Assembly (NCBI GenBank): GCA_963767685.1
Contig: CAVYEZ010000008.1
Coordinates: 62,001-126,000 of the forward strand
Source of the DNA: Trebonia sp963767685
GTDB taxonomy: Bacteria; Actinomycetota; Actinomycetes; Streptosporangiales; Streptosporangiaceae
DNA length: 64,000 bases
Direction of reading: 5' to 3'
Positions 34,326-42,937 of this stretch are shown piece after piece. Both the position numbers and the translations under genes were made by a program. Below the pieces are notes generated by a model, which worked only from the letters and a program-made list of their open reading frames with translations, did no database searches and was not told the origin of the DNA. Numbering within the stretch: position 1 is the stretch's first letter; the number at the start of each line of letters is the position of its first letter.

Positions 34326-37300
34326 GTGAGCCAGCCGACCGAACTTCCCGAACTTTCCGAGCCCCCTGAGCCGCCCGGGGCCGCCGGCCACGGCCAGCCG
34401 GCTGGCGAGGGCGAGCCAGCCGACCCGGGCGACGCCAGGCGGCTCGCCCTGGTCGCCGCCGCGCAGCGGCAGTGGACCGACGGGCTGACCGACCTCGGCG
34501 GCCGCAACACCCTCCTGTACTACAAGGACCGCCGGGCCGGCACGCTCGACCTCGCCGACGCCGACCCCGACGTCGTCGAGCGCTTCGAGAAGACCGGGCA
34601 CGTCCGGCTCACCAAGCTGTTCCCCGGCGACCCGGACATCAGGGCCGACGCCATCCGCCGCATGCAGGCCATCTACCGGAAGGCGCGCGAGCTGCAGGAG
34701 GAGCGCGGTATCAAGGCCGGCTACCTGGCCACCGGCCTGGCGCGGTGGGACGAGCTGTTCCTCGAGCCCGCCGCGCCCGTCCTGCTCCGCCCCCTGACGA
34801 TCGCCCCGACGCGCGCCCGGTACGACGACTTCGACCTCACGCTCGACGACGACACCGAGGTGAACCCGGTCCTGCTGCACAAGCTGGCCACCGTGTTCGG
34901 CGCGGGCGTCGACCGCCCCGCGCCCGAGCGGATCGCCGGGCAGCTGGCCAAGGCGGCCCGCGACGCCGAGGTCCCCGGCTTCCGCATCGACAAGCGGAAG
35001 GTCATCGGCACGTTCACCTACGCCAAGCTGCCCATGGTCCGCGACCTTGAGGCGGCGGGCGACCTGCTGGCCGACAGCGACCTGGTGGCGGCGATCGCCG
35101 GCGACCCGCAGGCGCAGCTGGCGGTCGCCGCCCCCGACGCCGTCCCGGGCGCGGACCCGAACGGCGGGCCCGGGGACGGCCGCCCCCTCGGCGAACTGGG
35201 CGACCCGGTGGCCGACTACTCGGTGCTCGACGCGGACTCCTCCCAGCGGGCCGCGATCGACGCCGTTCTCGCCGGCCGGAGCCTGGTCATCCACGGCCCG
35301 CCGGGCACGGGCAAGTCCCAGACGATCGCCAACCTCATCGCGGCGATGGTGGCCAGGGGCAGGAAGGTGCTGTTCGTCGCGGAGAAGCGCGCCGCGATCG
35401 ACGCGGTGCTCTCCCGGCTGTCCGCCGCCGGGCTCGCCGACCTGGTGCTCGACATTCACGAGGGGGCCAGGGACCGGCAGCGGATCGCCGCGGGCCTCGG
35501 CGCGACCCTCGACCAGGCCGCCAGGGCCGCCGACCCTGACACGTCCGCGCTGCACCGCAGGCTCACCGACCGGCAGCGCAGGCTGGCCAGGCACGCGGCC
35601 GCGCTGCACCGCGCGCACGACCCGTGGCGGCTGTCCGCCTACCAGGTGCAGTCGGCCCTGCTCGGCCTCCCGGAACGGGCCCGCGTCACCACCCGGCTCG
35701 CCGCGCCCGAGCTGATCACCGCCGAGCTGGCCGAGCAACTGCGCGACGAGCTCCGTGAGTTCACCCGGCTCGACGGCTTCGAGTTCCGCCCAGGTGCCAC
35801 GCCCTGGTTCGGCGCGCCGCTGCGGACCCGCGAGCAGGCTCGCGCCGCGGTGGACCTCGCGGTGACGCTCGGCGCGCGGACGCTGCCCGCGGCGACCGCC
35901 CGGCTGGCCGCCGCCTGCCAGGACGTCGGGCTGCCAGCCGGCGAGCTTCTCTCCAGCCACCCCGGGCGAGTGCGGCTGACCGAGCTGTTCGGCCGGATCA
36001 ACGACCTCGAACACGGGCAGCACAGCTTCCTCGAGCGAAGGGCGCTGCGCCGCCAGGTCCGCACCGAGTGGCAGGCGCTGCCCGGCGTGGCCAAGGACGC
36101 CGAGCCGCGGCTTCCGAGCGACTACCCGGCGCTGGTCACGACGTGGCAGGAATGCGCTCGCGGCCTGGCCGCGCTCGCCGTGCTCGCCCCGCTGGCGGGC
36201 GTGGACACCGATCCGGACACCGCCGTCGCGGCGCTGGCCGACGATCAGGAGACCCCGTGGCGGCTGCCCAGGCTCTACGAGCTCGCGGGCCGTCTCGCCG
36301 AGCTCGGCCTCGGCCCGCTGCTCGACGAGATCGCCCCGCTCGCCAGCGAGGCCAGCGCGACGACGCAACCGGGCCTGAGCGGTCACGACCTCGTCGTCGC
36401 CGCCTTCGACTGGGCGTGGTACCGGGCGATCCTCGACCAGATCCGGGTCAGTGACCCCGACTACGCGGCCGAAGAGGCCAGCCCGGACGTCGGCGGGGCC
36501 CTCGACGACCTCGCCAGCGACTTCCGCCGCTACGACGCCGAGCACCTGGGCGCCAACCGGGCCCGGGTGCGCGGCGCGTGGGCGCGTCGGCTGCGCGAGA
36601 CCGTGGACCAGCATCCGTTGCAGGCCCGGGTGATCCGCAAGCAGGCGGCGCTGCGCCGCGGGCACCTGCCGCTGCGGCGGCTGCTCGACCAGGCGGGCGA
36701 CGTGCTCTTCGCGCTGAAGCCGTGCTGGGCGATGTCACCGCTGATGGTCAGCCAGGTCTTGCCGCTCGCGAGGCTCTTCGACCTGGTGATCTTCGATGAG
36801 GCCAGCCAGGTGGTGCCCGCCGACGCGATCGGGTCGATGATCAGGGCGCACCAGGTGGTGGTGGCGGGCGACGACCGGCAGCTGCCGCCGACCAGCTTCT
36901 TCCACCAGGTCGACCCGGGCGACCCCGGTGACGACGATGACCCGGACGAGGGGCTGGTCTCGCTGCGCGCCGGGTTCGAGTCGGTGCTCGACGCCCTCCG
37001 CCCGCTGCTCCCGACCTGCCCGCTGACCTGGCACTACCGCAGCCGTGACGAGCGCCTCGTAGCGTTCTCGAACGAGCGGATCTACGGCGGCGCGCTGACC
37101 ACATTCCCCGGCGTCGCCCGCGACGACGTGCTTCGTCACGTGGTGGCCGGGCAGGACGCGAGCGGGCCCGGTGACGGGGTAGCGGCCGAGGTCACCGAGG
37201 TGGTCAGGCTCATCCTGGAGCACGCGAGGACCAGGCCAGGCGAGTCACTCGGGGTGATCGCCCTGGGCGCCAAGCACGCGGAGCGCGTCGACGTCGCGCT

Positions 37301-38249
37301 GCGGGCCGTGCTTTCCCGCGACGCGGACCGTGACCTGGAGCGGTTCTTCGCGGAAGACGTGCCCGAGCCCTTCTTCGTCAAGAACCTGGAACGGGTGCAG
37401 GGTGACGAGCGGGACGCGATCATCATCTCCGTCGGCTACGGCAAGCACCCGGACGGGCGGATGCGGTACCAGTGGGGGCCGCTGCTCAGGGACGGCGGCG
37501 AGCGCAGGCTGAACGTCGCGGCGACCCGCGCGCGCCGCCGCCTGACCGTGGTCAGCTCGTTCTCCAGCCACGACGTCGATCCGTCCCGGCTCACCGCTCC
37601 AGGTGCCCGCCTGCTCGCGGAGTACCTGGAGTACGCGCGGGCCGGCGGCGTCCACGTCGCGGCGGCGGGCTACCCTCAGGGCGCCGGCCAGTCCCCGGGC
37701 GACGGCGCCGCCGGCTACCGCGCGGACGGCCGGGGCGACGCTGGCGCGTTCCACGCCGACGTCGCCGCCAGGCTCGCGGAGCTCGGCATCACGGTCGTCC
37801 CGCAGTACGGCGTCGGGGGCTACCGGGTCGACTTCGCCGCCGCCCACCCCGACGACCCGTCGCGGATGATCCTTGCCATCGAGGCCGATGGCGCCGGCTA
37901 CCGCGACTCGGGCAGCGTGCGGGACCGGGACCGGCTGCGCAAGGAGCACCTGGAGCGCCTCGGCTGGCGCGTCCACCGCTTGTGGTCCACCGCCTGGTTC
38001 ACCGACTCGGCGGGAGAACTGGCCAAGCTCCGAGCTGCCTTCGACTCCGCGGTCGGCGACGCCGCCCCCGCCCCCGCCCCCGCCTACGGCCGGGCCGGCG
38101 GCCGCGCCCGCGCCCGAAGGCAAGACCGGCCCGGACGGGCAAGCCGGGCCCGACGGGAAGCCAGGTCCCGTGGTCCAGCCAGCGCCGGACGGCCAGGGAC
38201 CTGGGCCCGAGCCGCCGCCAGAGGCGGGCGAGGGGCGCCCGGCCACTGA
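34326..38249 (+). CDS. DUF4011 - superfamily 1 helicase - Vsr-like nuclease fusion protein
   Basis: 1,307 residues from GTG 34326, which follows GGAGG at ideal spacing. The N-terminal DUF4011-type segment has DGLTDLGGRNTLLYYKD. The helicase core has Walker A GPPGTGKSQT (324-333), DEAS (824-827), AGDDRQLPPT (847-856), LTWHYRSRDERLVAFSN, then VQGDERDAIIISVGYGK and RLNVAATRARRRLTVV as motifs V-VI. The C-terminal domain is a Vsr/DUF559-type nuclease: GYRVDFAAAHP, then LAIEADGAGYRDS and RLGWRVHRLWSTAWF. This architecture is found in proteins reported as single-gene anti-phage systems and also as solitary genes in actinobacteria. The last 60 residues look misread, because the neighbouring frame encodes a collagen-like tail (GKTGPDGQAGPDGKPGP). 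Confidence 0.85.
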   Translation: MSQPTELPELSEPPEPPGAAGHGQPAGEGEPADPGDARRLALVAAAQRQWTDGLTDLGGRNTLLYYKDRRAGTLDLADADPDVVERFEKTGHVRLTKLFPGDPDIRADAIRRMQAIYRKARELQEERGIKAGYLATGLARWDELFLEPAAPVLLRPLTIAPTRARYDDFDLTLDDDTEVNPVLLHKLATVFGAGVDRPAPERIAGQLAKAARDAEVPGFRIDKRKVIGTFTYAKLPMVRDLEAAGDLLADSDLVAAIAGDPQAQLAVAAPDAVPGADPNGGPGDGRPLGELGDPVADYSVLDADSSQRAAIDAVLAGRSLVIHGPPGTGKSQTIANLIAAMVARGRKVLFVAEKRAAIDAVLSRLSAAGLADLVLDIHEGARDRQRIAAGLGATLDQAARAADPDTSALHRRLTDRQRRLARHAAALHRAHDPWRLSAYQVQSALLGLPERARVTTRLAAPELITAELAEQLRDELREFTRLDGFEFRPGATPWFGAPLRTREQARAAVDLAVTLGARTLPAATARLAAACQDVGLPAGELLSSHPGRVRLTELFGRINDLEHGQHSFLERRALRRQVRTEWQALPGVAKDAEPRLPSDYPALVTTWQECARGLAALAVLAPLAGVDTDPDTAVAALADDQETPWRLPRLYELAGRLAELGLGPLLDEIAPLASEASATTQPGLSGHDLVVAAFDWAWYRAILDQIRVSDPDYAAEEASPDVGGALDDLASDFRRYDAEHLGANRARVRGAWARRLRETVDQHPLQARVIRKQAALRRGHLPLRRLLDQAGDVLFALKPCWAMSPLMVSQVLPLARLFDLVIFDEASQVVPADAIGSMIRAHQVVVAGDDRQLPPTSFFHQVDPGDPGDDDDPDEGLVSLRAGFESVLDALRPLLPTCPLTWHYRSRDERLVAFSNERIYGGALTTFPGVARDDVLRHVVAGQDASGPGDGVAAEVTEVVRLILEHARTRPGESLGVIALGAKHAERVDVALRAVLSRDADRDLERFFAEDVPEPFFVKNLERVQGDERDAIIISVGYGKHPDGRMRYQWGPLLRDGGERRLNVAATRARRRLTVVSSFSSHDVDPSRLTAPGARLLAEYLEYARAGGVHVAAAGYPQGAGQSPGDGAAGYRADGRGDAGAFHADVAARLAELGITVVPQYGVGGYRVDFAAAHPDDPSRMILAIEADGAGYRDSGSVRDRDRLRKEHLERLGWRVHRLWSTAWFTDSAGELAKLRAAFDSAVGDAAPAPAPAYGRAGGRARARRQDRPGRASRARREARSRGPASAGRPGTWARAAARGGRGAPGH

Positions 38250-38505
38250 CGCCCGGCACCGAAGCGATTCCGCTCGGCCCCGGGCAGCGCTCGCGGCTGA
38301 GCGCGCCGGCCCGCAAGGCGCTTCCGGCCCCGCCGGAAGTGGGTGCCGTCGCCGGGTCACCAGGACCGGAGCCGGGCTCCGGCTGACCGGCACTGACGCC
38401 GCCGTCACCGGCGGGCTGCCGCCGATCGGGTACCGGTTCCTGGCGCGATACGCCCTTCGCCGGCCGGGTGTTAGGTTGGGGCGACGCGCGGAAGGAGCCG
38501 AGCCC

Positions 38506-39153
38506 ATGGACAACGAACGATACGCACTGCTCGTGGTGGACATGCAGAACGGGTTCTGCCACCCGGAAGGGTCGTTCCCGAGGATCGGCCGCGGCCTTGA
38601 GGGCGCGATGGAAGCCGTGGCCAACGCGGCGATCGCGGTCGGCCAGGCGCGGGCGGCGGCCATCCCCGTCGTGTTCACCAGGCACGTGTACCGGCCAGGA
38701 CGGCCCGACGAGGGTGCTGCGCTGGTCAGGAACAGCCCGGAGCTGGCCGGCGTAGCCGGCCTGGCGGACGGCACCTGGGATGCCGACGTGTGCGAGGAGC
38801 TCGGCTGCGCCCCCGATGACCTCGTCGTGGACAAGGTCCGCTTCGACGCGTTCCAGTGGACGTCGCTCGAGCCGCTGCTGCGCGGCCTCAACGTCACCGC
38901 GCTGATGATCTGCGGCGTGGTCACCAACATCTGCGTGGAGACGACCGCGCGGTCGGCGTTCATGCGGGACTTCCCCGTCACCCTGCTCGCCGACTGCTGC
39001 GCGGCGAAGACCCGTCGCCTGCACGAGCTCTCCATCGAGGTGCTCAGCAGCTACGAGCTGGCCGAGATCGCCAGCGTCGCCGGCGGCTTCGACGCGGGCC
39101 GCCCGCGGGCCGCCGCGGGCCGCCTCCAGTCCCCGGTCTTCGCCTCGGCCTAG
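38506..39153 (+). CDS. Cysteine hydrolase of the isochorismatase family
   Basis: 215 residues from ATG 38506 after GGAAGGAG. The catalytic triad of the family is visible: the aspartate in ALLVVDMQNGFCHPEG, the lysine in LVVDKVRFDAFQ, and the cysteine in ICGVVTNICVETTARSA, with the preceding cis-peptide valine. Members hydrolyse amide or vinyl-ether bonds (nicotinamide, carbamoylsarcosine, ureidoacrylate, isochorismate); the pocket residues do not let me choose. It stands between the helicase gene and a VOC remnant and is probably a single-gene unit. Confidence 0.85.
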   Translation: MDNERYALLVVDMQNGFCHPEGSFPRIGRGLEGAMEAVANAAIAVGQARAAAIPVVFTRHVYRPGRPDEGAALVRNSPELAGVAGLADGTWDADVCEELGCAPDDLVVDKVRFDAFQWTSLEPLLRGLNVTALMICGVVTNICVETTARSAFMRDFPVTLLADCCAAKTRRLHELSIEVLSSYELAEIASVAGGFDAGRPRAAAGRLQSPVFASA

Positions 39154-39167
39154 CGGCGCCTGGGTGA

Positions 39168-39329
39168 CCCGGCCGGCGCCGGCCGCCGCTGCGCCGGCTG
39201 CTGGGCCTCGGCGCTACCGTGGCGGGCGACCAGGCGCCCGGGGCGAGCTGGCTCGTCCTCGCCGATCCCGAGGGGAACGAGTTCTGCCTCGAAGGCGCGG
39301 GGGAGGGCGCGGGGCCGGCGGCCTCCTAG
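39168..39329 (+). pseudogene. C-terminal remnant of a VOC/glyoxalase-like protein
   Basis: The frame ending at TAG 39327-39329 reads RLLGLGATVAGDQAPGASW followed by LVLADPEGNEFCLEGAGEG. The last phrase is the signature end of glyoxalase/VOC domains (DPEGNEFCL). An in-frame stop lies at 39165 and no start or N-terminal half is present, so this is a truncated relic. It overlaps the end of the opposite DUF3054 gene by 4 bases. Confidence 0.65.
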
Positions 39330-39724
39330 CCGCGGGCGGGCATGCCCGGTCGGCCTGAGGCCCCCGGCGCGGCCGAGCGCGTGACGAGGCGGGCCAGCAG
39401 GCGCCAGCCGAGCAGGAACAGGCCGAGGAACACCAGCGCCACGAGGATGAACGCGACCGCCGTGCCCTGGCCGGCGACGACCCGCAGGATCATGCCGAGC
39501 GCGACGGTGCAGAGCCAGACCGTAAGCCCGGCGGGGCGCAGCGCCAGCGGGCGGCGCCAGGCCCGGGAGGCGGCCCAGCCGGCGGCGAGGCCGCACAGGA
39601 ACGGCCAGGACGTGGAGGCGATCCCGGCGAGGGACTCGCCCTTGGTGTGGCTCGCGCGCCCGATGACAACGAAGATCAGCACGCAGCACACGTCGAGCAC
39701 AACCGCAACCCTGGCCGACCGCAT
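39326..39724 (-). CDS. DUF3054 family membrane protein
   Basis: 132 residues with four membrane segments: VAVVLDVCCVLIFVVIGRAS, WPFLCGLAAGWAASRAW, LTVWLCTVALGMILRVVAG and FILVALVFLGLFLLGWRLLA. The GRASHTKGESLAGIASTSWP loop is the conserved part of DUF3054. The function of the family is unknown. The ATG start at 39724 is the first in frame. It reads towards the isochorismatase gene and appears to be monocistronic. Confidence 0.8.
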   Translation of the reverse strand: MRSARVAVVLDVCCVLIFVVIGRASHTKGESLAGIASTSWPFLCGLAAGWAASRAWRRPLALRPAGLTVWLCTVALGMILRVVAGQGTAVAFILVALVFLGLFLLGWRLLARLVTRSAAPGASGRPGMPARG

Positions 39725-39911
39725 GCGCCGAAGTCTAGCCGCGGTCCTGGCCGGGCGCCCCGGGCGTCCCGTGCGATCACGCCTGCGATCACCCAGGCGA
39801 TCTCGCCGTCAAAGCCCGGGGCGCGGCGGATGCCCGCCCATTTGCGCATTAGGGGGGCGCGCATGGACGTTTGTTTATTTTATTTTCAGCTAACCGGGTG
39901 ATCATGAGGGG

Positions 39912-41030
39912 ATGGGTACCTGGGTGATCCGCATCCCCGGTGATGCGGACGGCAGTGACGCCGGCCCCCGGCTCGCGGTCAAGGACTGCATTGACGTGGC
40001 GGGGCTGCCGACGACGGCGGGATGCCCGGTCGTCGCCGAGATGGCCGAACGTGCCCACACCGACGCGCCGGTCGTGGCGTCCGCCCGGGAGGGGGGCGCC
40101 AGGATCGTCGGCAAGGCCAGCCTGACCGAGCTGTGCTGGTCAGCGAGCGGTATCAACCACTGGGCGGGCACGCCGGTCAACCCGCGCGATCCCCGGCGGC
40201 TCCCCGGCGGCTCGTCAAGCGGGTCCGCGGTGGCGGTCGCCACGAGGGAGGCGGACGTGGCGTTCGGGACCGACACCGGGGGATCGGTCCGGGTTCCCGC
40301 GGCCTGCTGCGGCGTGGTCGGCCTGAAGACCACCCACGGGCGGGTCCCGGTGAAGGGCGTCTACCCGCTCGCGCCGTCCCTGGACACCGTGGGACCGCTC
40401 GGCGCGGACGTCGCCGCCGTCGAACTCGGGATGCGCTTGGTCGAGCCCGCGTTCCGGGTACCCGACGCGCCTGGCCCACTGGTCGCGGGGCGGGTCACGG
40501 TGGATTCCGACGTCGCCGACCCGGAGATCGAAGCGGCCGTCGACCGGGCCCTTGACGCGGCCGGCGTCGCGGTGACCCGCGTGCCCGGATGGGACGCGGA
40601 CGCGGCGATCAGCGCCATCGGGGTGATCATCGACGCCGAGGGGTTCAGGTCCAACGCCTACCTGATGCCCTACCTGCGGCAGTTGAGCCCGAGCGTGCGG
40701 CGCAACCTGGAGCGCGGCGCCCGGCTCACCCCGGCCGACCGCCTCACCGCGGAACGCACGCGGGCGGCGGTGCGGGGCACGTTCGAGGCGCTGCTCGCCG
40801 ACTTCCCCGTGCTCGTCCTCCCCACGCTGCTGCGCGAGCCCCCGCTGCTCGGCGAGCACGGGTTCCCGCTGACCGCGCTGACCGCGCCGGTCAACCTGGC
40901 CGGCCTCCCCGCGCTCGCGCTGCCGGTGCCCGCGCCCGACGGCAGGATCGCGTCCATACAGGTCATCGCGGCGACCGAGGAACGGGTGCTCGCCTTCGGA
41001 CGGGTCATCGAGGCCGCGCTCCGGAGCTGA
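39912..41030 (+). CDS. Amidase signature enzyme
   Basis: 372 residues, shorter than the usual 450-500. The Ser-cisSer-Lys triad is present: K24 in RLAVKDCIDVAG, S101 in LPGGSSSGSAVAVA and the nucleophile S125 in FGTDTGGSVRVPAAC; the spacing of 24 residues between the two serines is that of the family. The missing length is mostly in the N-terminal helices and the central cap. Amidases of this group release ammonia or amines from a wide range of amides; the substrate here is unknown. An unusually AT-rich stretch (39870-39900) precedes the start. A family B structured element follows the stop by 40 bases. Confidence 0.85.
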   Translation: MGTWVIRIPGDADGSDAGPRLAVKDCIDVAGLPTTAGCPVVAEMAERAHTDAPVVASAREGGARIVGKASLTELCWSASGINHWAGTPVNPRDPRRLPGGSSSGSAVAVATREADVAFGTDTGGSVRVPAACCGVVGLKTTHGRVPVKGVYPLAPSLDTVGPLGADVAAVELGMRLVEPAFRVPDAPGPLVAGRVTVDSDVADPEIEAAVDRALDAAGVAVTRVPGWDADAAISAIGVIIDAEGFRSNAYLMPYLRQLSPSVRRNLERGARLTPADRLTAERTRAAVRGTFEALLADFPVLVLPTLLREPPLLGEHGFPLTALTAPVNLAGLPALALPVPAPDGRIASIQVIAATEERVLAFGRVIEAALRS

Positions 41031-41069
41031 GGGACCCACGGCGGCGGACCTTCCCGCGGCCAATCGTCG

Positions 41070-41150
41070 GCGCGGGCGAGCCTGATACGATCGCGGTTTT
41101 GCGATCAGGCCCGCCGGCGCCCACAGCCGGGGGCCGGGGATCGCCCCCGG
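41070..41150 (+). repeat. Family B two-hairpin element, copy 1
   Basis: Arms at 41070-41086 and 41104-41120 pair over 17 positions with two mismatches; six bases later CCGGGGGC (41127-41134) pairs with GCCCCCGG (41143-41150). The loop ACGATCGCGGTTTTGCG matches the loop of copy 2 at 45009-45026 almost exactly, while the arms differ. It lies between the amidase and aldehyde dehydrogenase genes. Confidence 0.7.
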
Positions 41151-41326
41151 GGACATTGCGCCGCTGGTCAACATGGACTTCGGGCAGACCCCCGTCACCG
41201 CGTCGCCGGCCGCTGCTACGCTTCCGGTCACACTAGTCGTTAGATGCCAGCGTCGTTTCGCGAGGAGTACGCCCGGGGACCGGAGGGTCTCCAAGAAGAA
41301 AACAAATTTCGTCCGTTCGGCGCAGG

Positions 41327-41440
41327 TCCGATAGCATTGCGGCTTTGCTCTCGGGCCGGCTTCGGCCGGACACGGGGGGTAACGGGGATCCTCCCCGCAA
41401 GACAACTGCCCGCGACGGCAGGTCGGGGTCAAGCCCGCCC
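41327..41440 (+). promoter_or_regulatory. Structured leader before the aldehyde dehydrogenase gene, with a diverged family B copy
   Basis: GATAGCATTGCGGCTTTGC (from about 41330) aligns with the family B core GATACGATCGCGGTTTTGC. A row of hairpins follows: CCGGC-TTCG-GCCGG, CGGGG-ATCCT-CCCCG, CTGCC-CGCGAC-GGCAG and GTCGGG paired with CCCGAC. No ORF of note lies here. A structured 5' leader is the simplest reading; I could not match it to a known riboswitch. Confidence 0.5.
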
Positions 41441-41473
41441 GACTACCTGACGGTGGACTGAGGGTTTGAAGTT

Positions 41474-42937
41474 ATGCGGTTTTCAAGCGATGCGGCCCCC
41501 ATGGGCGGCTCACGGGTAACGCTGCGCGGCTCGTACGGGCTGTTCATCGGCGGCTCGTTCGTGTCCGGCTCCTCGGTGTTCAAGACGATCTCGCCTGCCA
41601 CCGAGGAAGTTCTCGCCGAGGTGACGCACGGGACGACGGAGGACGTGGACCGGGCGGTCGCCGCCGCGAGACAGGCCTACGAGCGAGTCTGGTCGGTGAT
41701 GCCGGGCCGGGAACGGGCCTGGTACCTGCTGAGGATCGCGCGCCTCATGCGGGAGCGGGCCGCCGATCTCGCCGTGCTCGAGTCGCTGGACAGCGGCAAG
41801 CCGATCAGGCAGACCCGCGACGTGGACCTGCCGCTGGCGACGGCGCACTTCTTCTACCACGCCGGCTGGGCCGACAAGCTCGCATACGCCGGGTTCGGGT
41901 CAGCGGCGGCCGCCCCGGCCCGGCCGCTCGGCGTCGTCGGCCAGGTCATCGGCTGGAGCTCACCGCTGCTGATGCTCGCGTGGAAGATCGCCCCGGCGCT
42001 GGCCTGCGGGAACACGGTAGTCCTGAAGCCGGCGGAGACCACGCCGCTGACCGCGCTCGCGTTCGCGGAGATCTGCGCCGACGCGGGCCTGCCGCCCGGC
42101 GTGGTCAACATCGTGACCGGCGACGGCCTGGCCGGCCAGCTCGTCGCGGGCCACCCCGGGATCGACAAGGTGGCGTTCACCGGTTCGCCCGAGGTCGGCC
42201 GGGAGATCGCGAAGTCCGCGGCGTTGTGGGGGAAGCGGCTCACGCTCGAGCTCGGCGGCACGTCGGCGAACATCGTGTGCGCGGACGCCGACATCGACGC
42301 GGCGGCGCAAGGGATCGTGGAGGGCGTCTTCGTGCGCCAGGGCCACGCCTGCTGCGCGAGCTCGCGGGTGTTCGTCCAGGAGAGCGTGCTTGACGACCTG
42401 GTGAGCGCCGTCAAGTGCCGGATGGCCGCGCTGCGGTCCGGCGACCCTCTCGACGAGGGCACGGACATCGGCGCGGTCAACTCCGAGAGCCAGCGCGACA
42501 AGATCACCGAGCTCGCCCGCTCCGGTGAGGCGGAGGGCGCGGTGCGCTGGTCGGCGCCGCACACGCCGCCCGACCGCGGGTTCTGGTTCCCGCCGACGAT
42601 GTTCACCACGGTGTCCGAGGAGCACCGCATCGGCAGGGAGGAGCTTTCCTGGCCGGTACTCACCGTGTCGTCGTTCACCACCCCCGACGAGGTGGTCGAG
42701 CGGACCAACCGCTCCAGGTACGGGCTGTCGGCCGGGGTCTGGACGCGGCAGGGCGCGCTGAGCGCCCGGCTGGCCGCGCGGCTGCGGGCGGGGGTCGTCT
42801 GGGTGAACTCGTTCGGCGTGCTTGACCCGGGAGTGCCCTTCGGCGGCTTCCAGGAGTCCGGGCTGGGCCGGGAGGGCGGCAGGCACGGCCTCGAGGCCTA
42901 CCTCGACCTGCCGGGCATCGGGGTCCCCGATGTCTGA
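41474..42937 (+). CDS. Aldehyde dehydrogenase (NAD(P)+-dependent)
   Basis: 487 residues, full length. The general-base glutamate lies in LTLELGGTSANIV, the catalytic cysteine in VRQGHACCASSRVFV (the usual GQxC block), and the NAD-binding loop in VAFTGSPEVGREIA. The C-terminal dimerisation strand VPFGGFQESGLGREGG is normal. ATG 41474 is used; ATG 41501 (MGGSRVTL) is an alternative. Its stop overlaps the start of a second, incomplete aldehyde dehydrogenase-like gene by 8 bases, so the two are made together. A long structured leader precedes it. In Streptomyces a similar pair lies beside deoC and may serve deoxyribose catabolism; no deoC is present here. Confidence 0.88.
   Translation: MRFSSDAAPMGGSRVTLRGSYGLFIGGSFVSGSSVFKTISPATEEVLAEVTHGTTEDVDRAVAAARQAYERVWSVMPGRERAWYLLRIARLMRERAADLAVLESLDSGKPIRQTRDVDLPLATAHFFYHAGWADKLAYAGFGSAAAAPARPLGVVGQVIGWSSPLLMLAWKIAPALACGNTVVLKPAETTPLTALAFAEICADAGLPPGVVNIVTGDGLAGQLVAGHPGIDKVAFTGSPEVGREIAKSAALWGKRLTLELGGTSANIVCADADIDAAAQGIVEGVFVRQGHACCASSRVFVQESVLDDLVSAVKCRMAALRSGDPLDEGTDIGAVNSESQRDKITELARSGEAEGAVRWSAPHTPPDRGFWFPPTMFTTVSEEHRIGREELSWPVLTVSSFTTPDEVVERTNRSRYGLSAGVWTRQGALSARLAARLRAGVVWVNSFGVLDPGVPFGGFQESGLGREGGRHGLEAYLDLPGIGVPDV

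Noticed and set aside
33774..36665. A very long minus-strand open frame (963 codons) opposite the helicase gene
   Set aside because: It is the antisense shadow of a GC-rich gene; its translation is Arg/Gly/Pro/Ala-rich with no family pattern, while the plus strand has clear helicase motifs.
41244..41450. Short ORF in the leader of the aldehyde dehydrogenase gene
   Set aside because: No ribosome site, unusual composition, and the DNA is explained by hairpins; a leader peptide cannot be excluded but is not supported.
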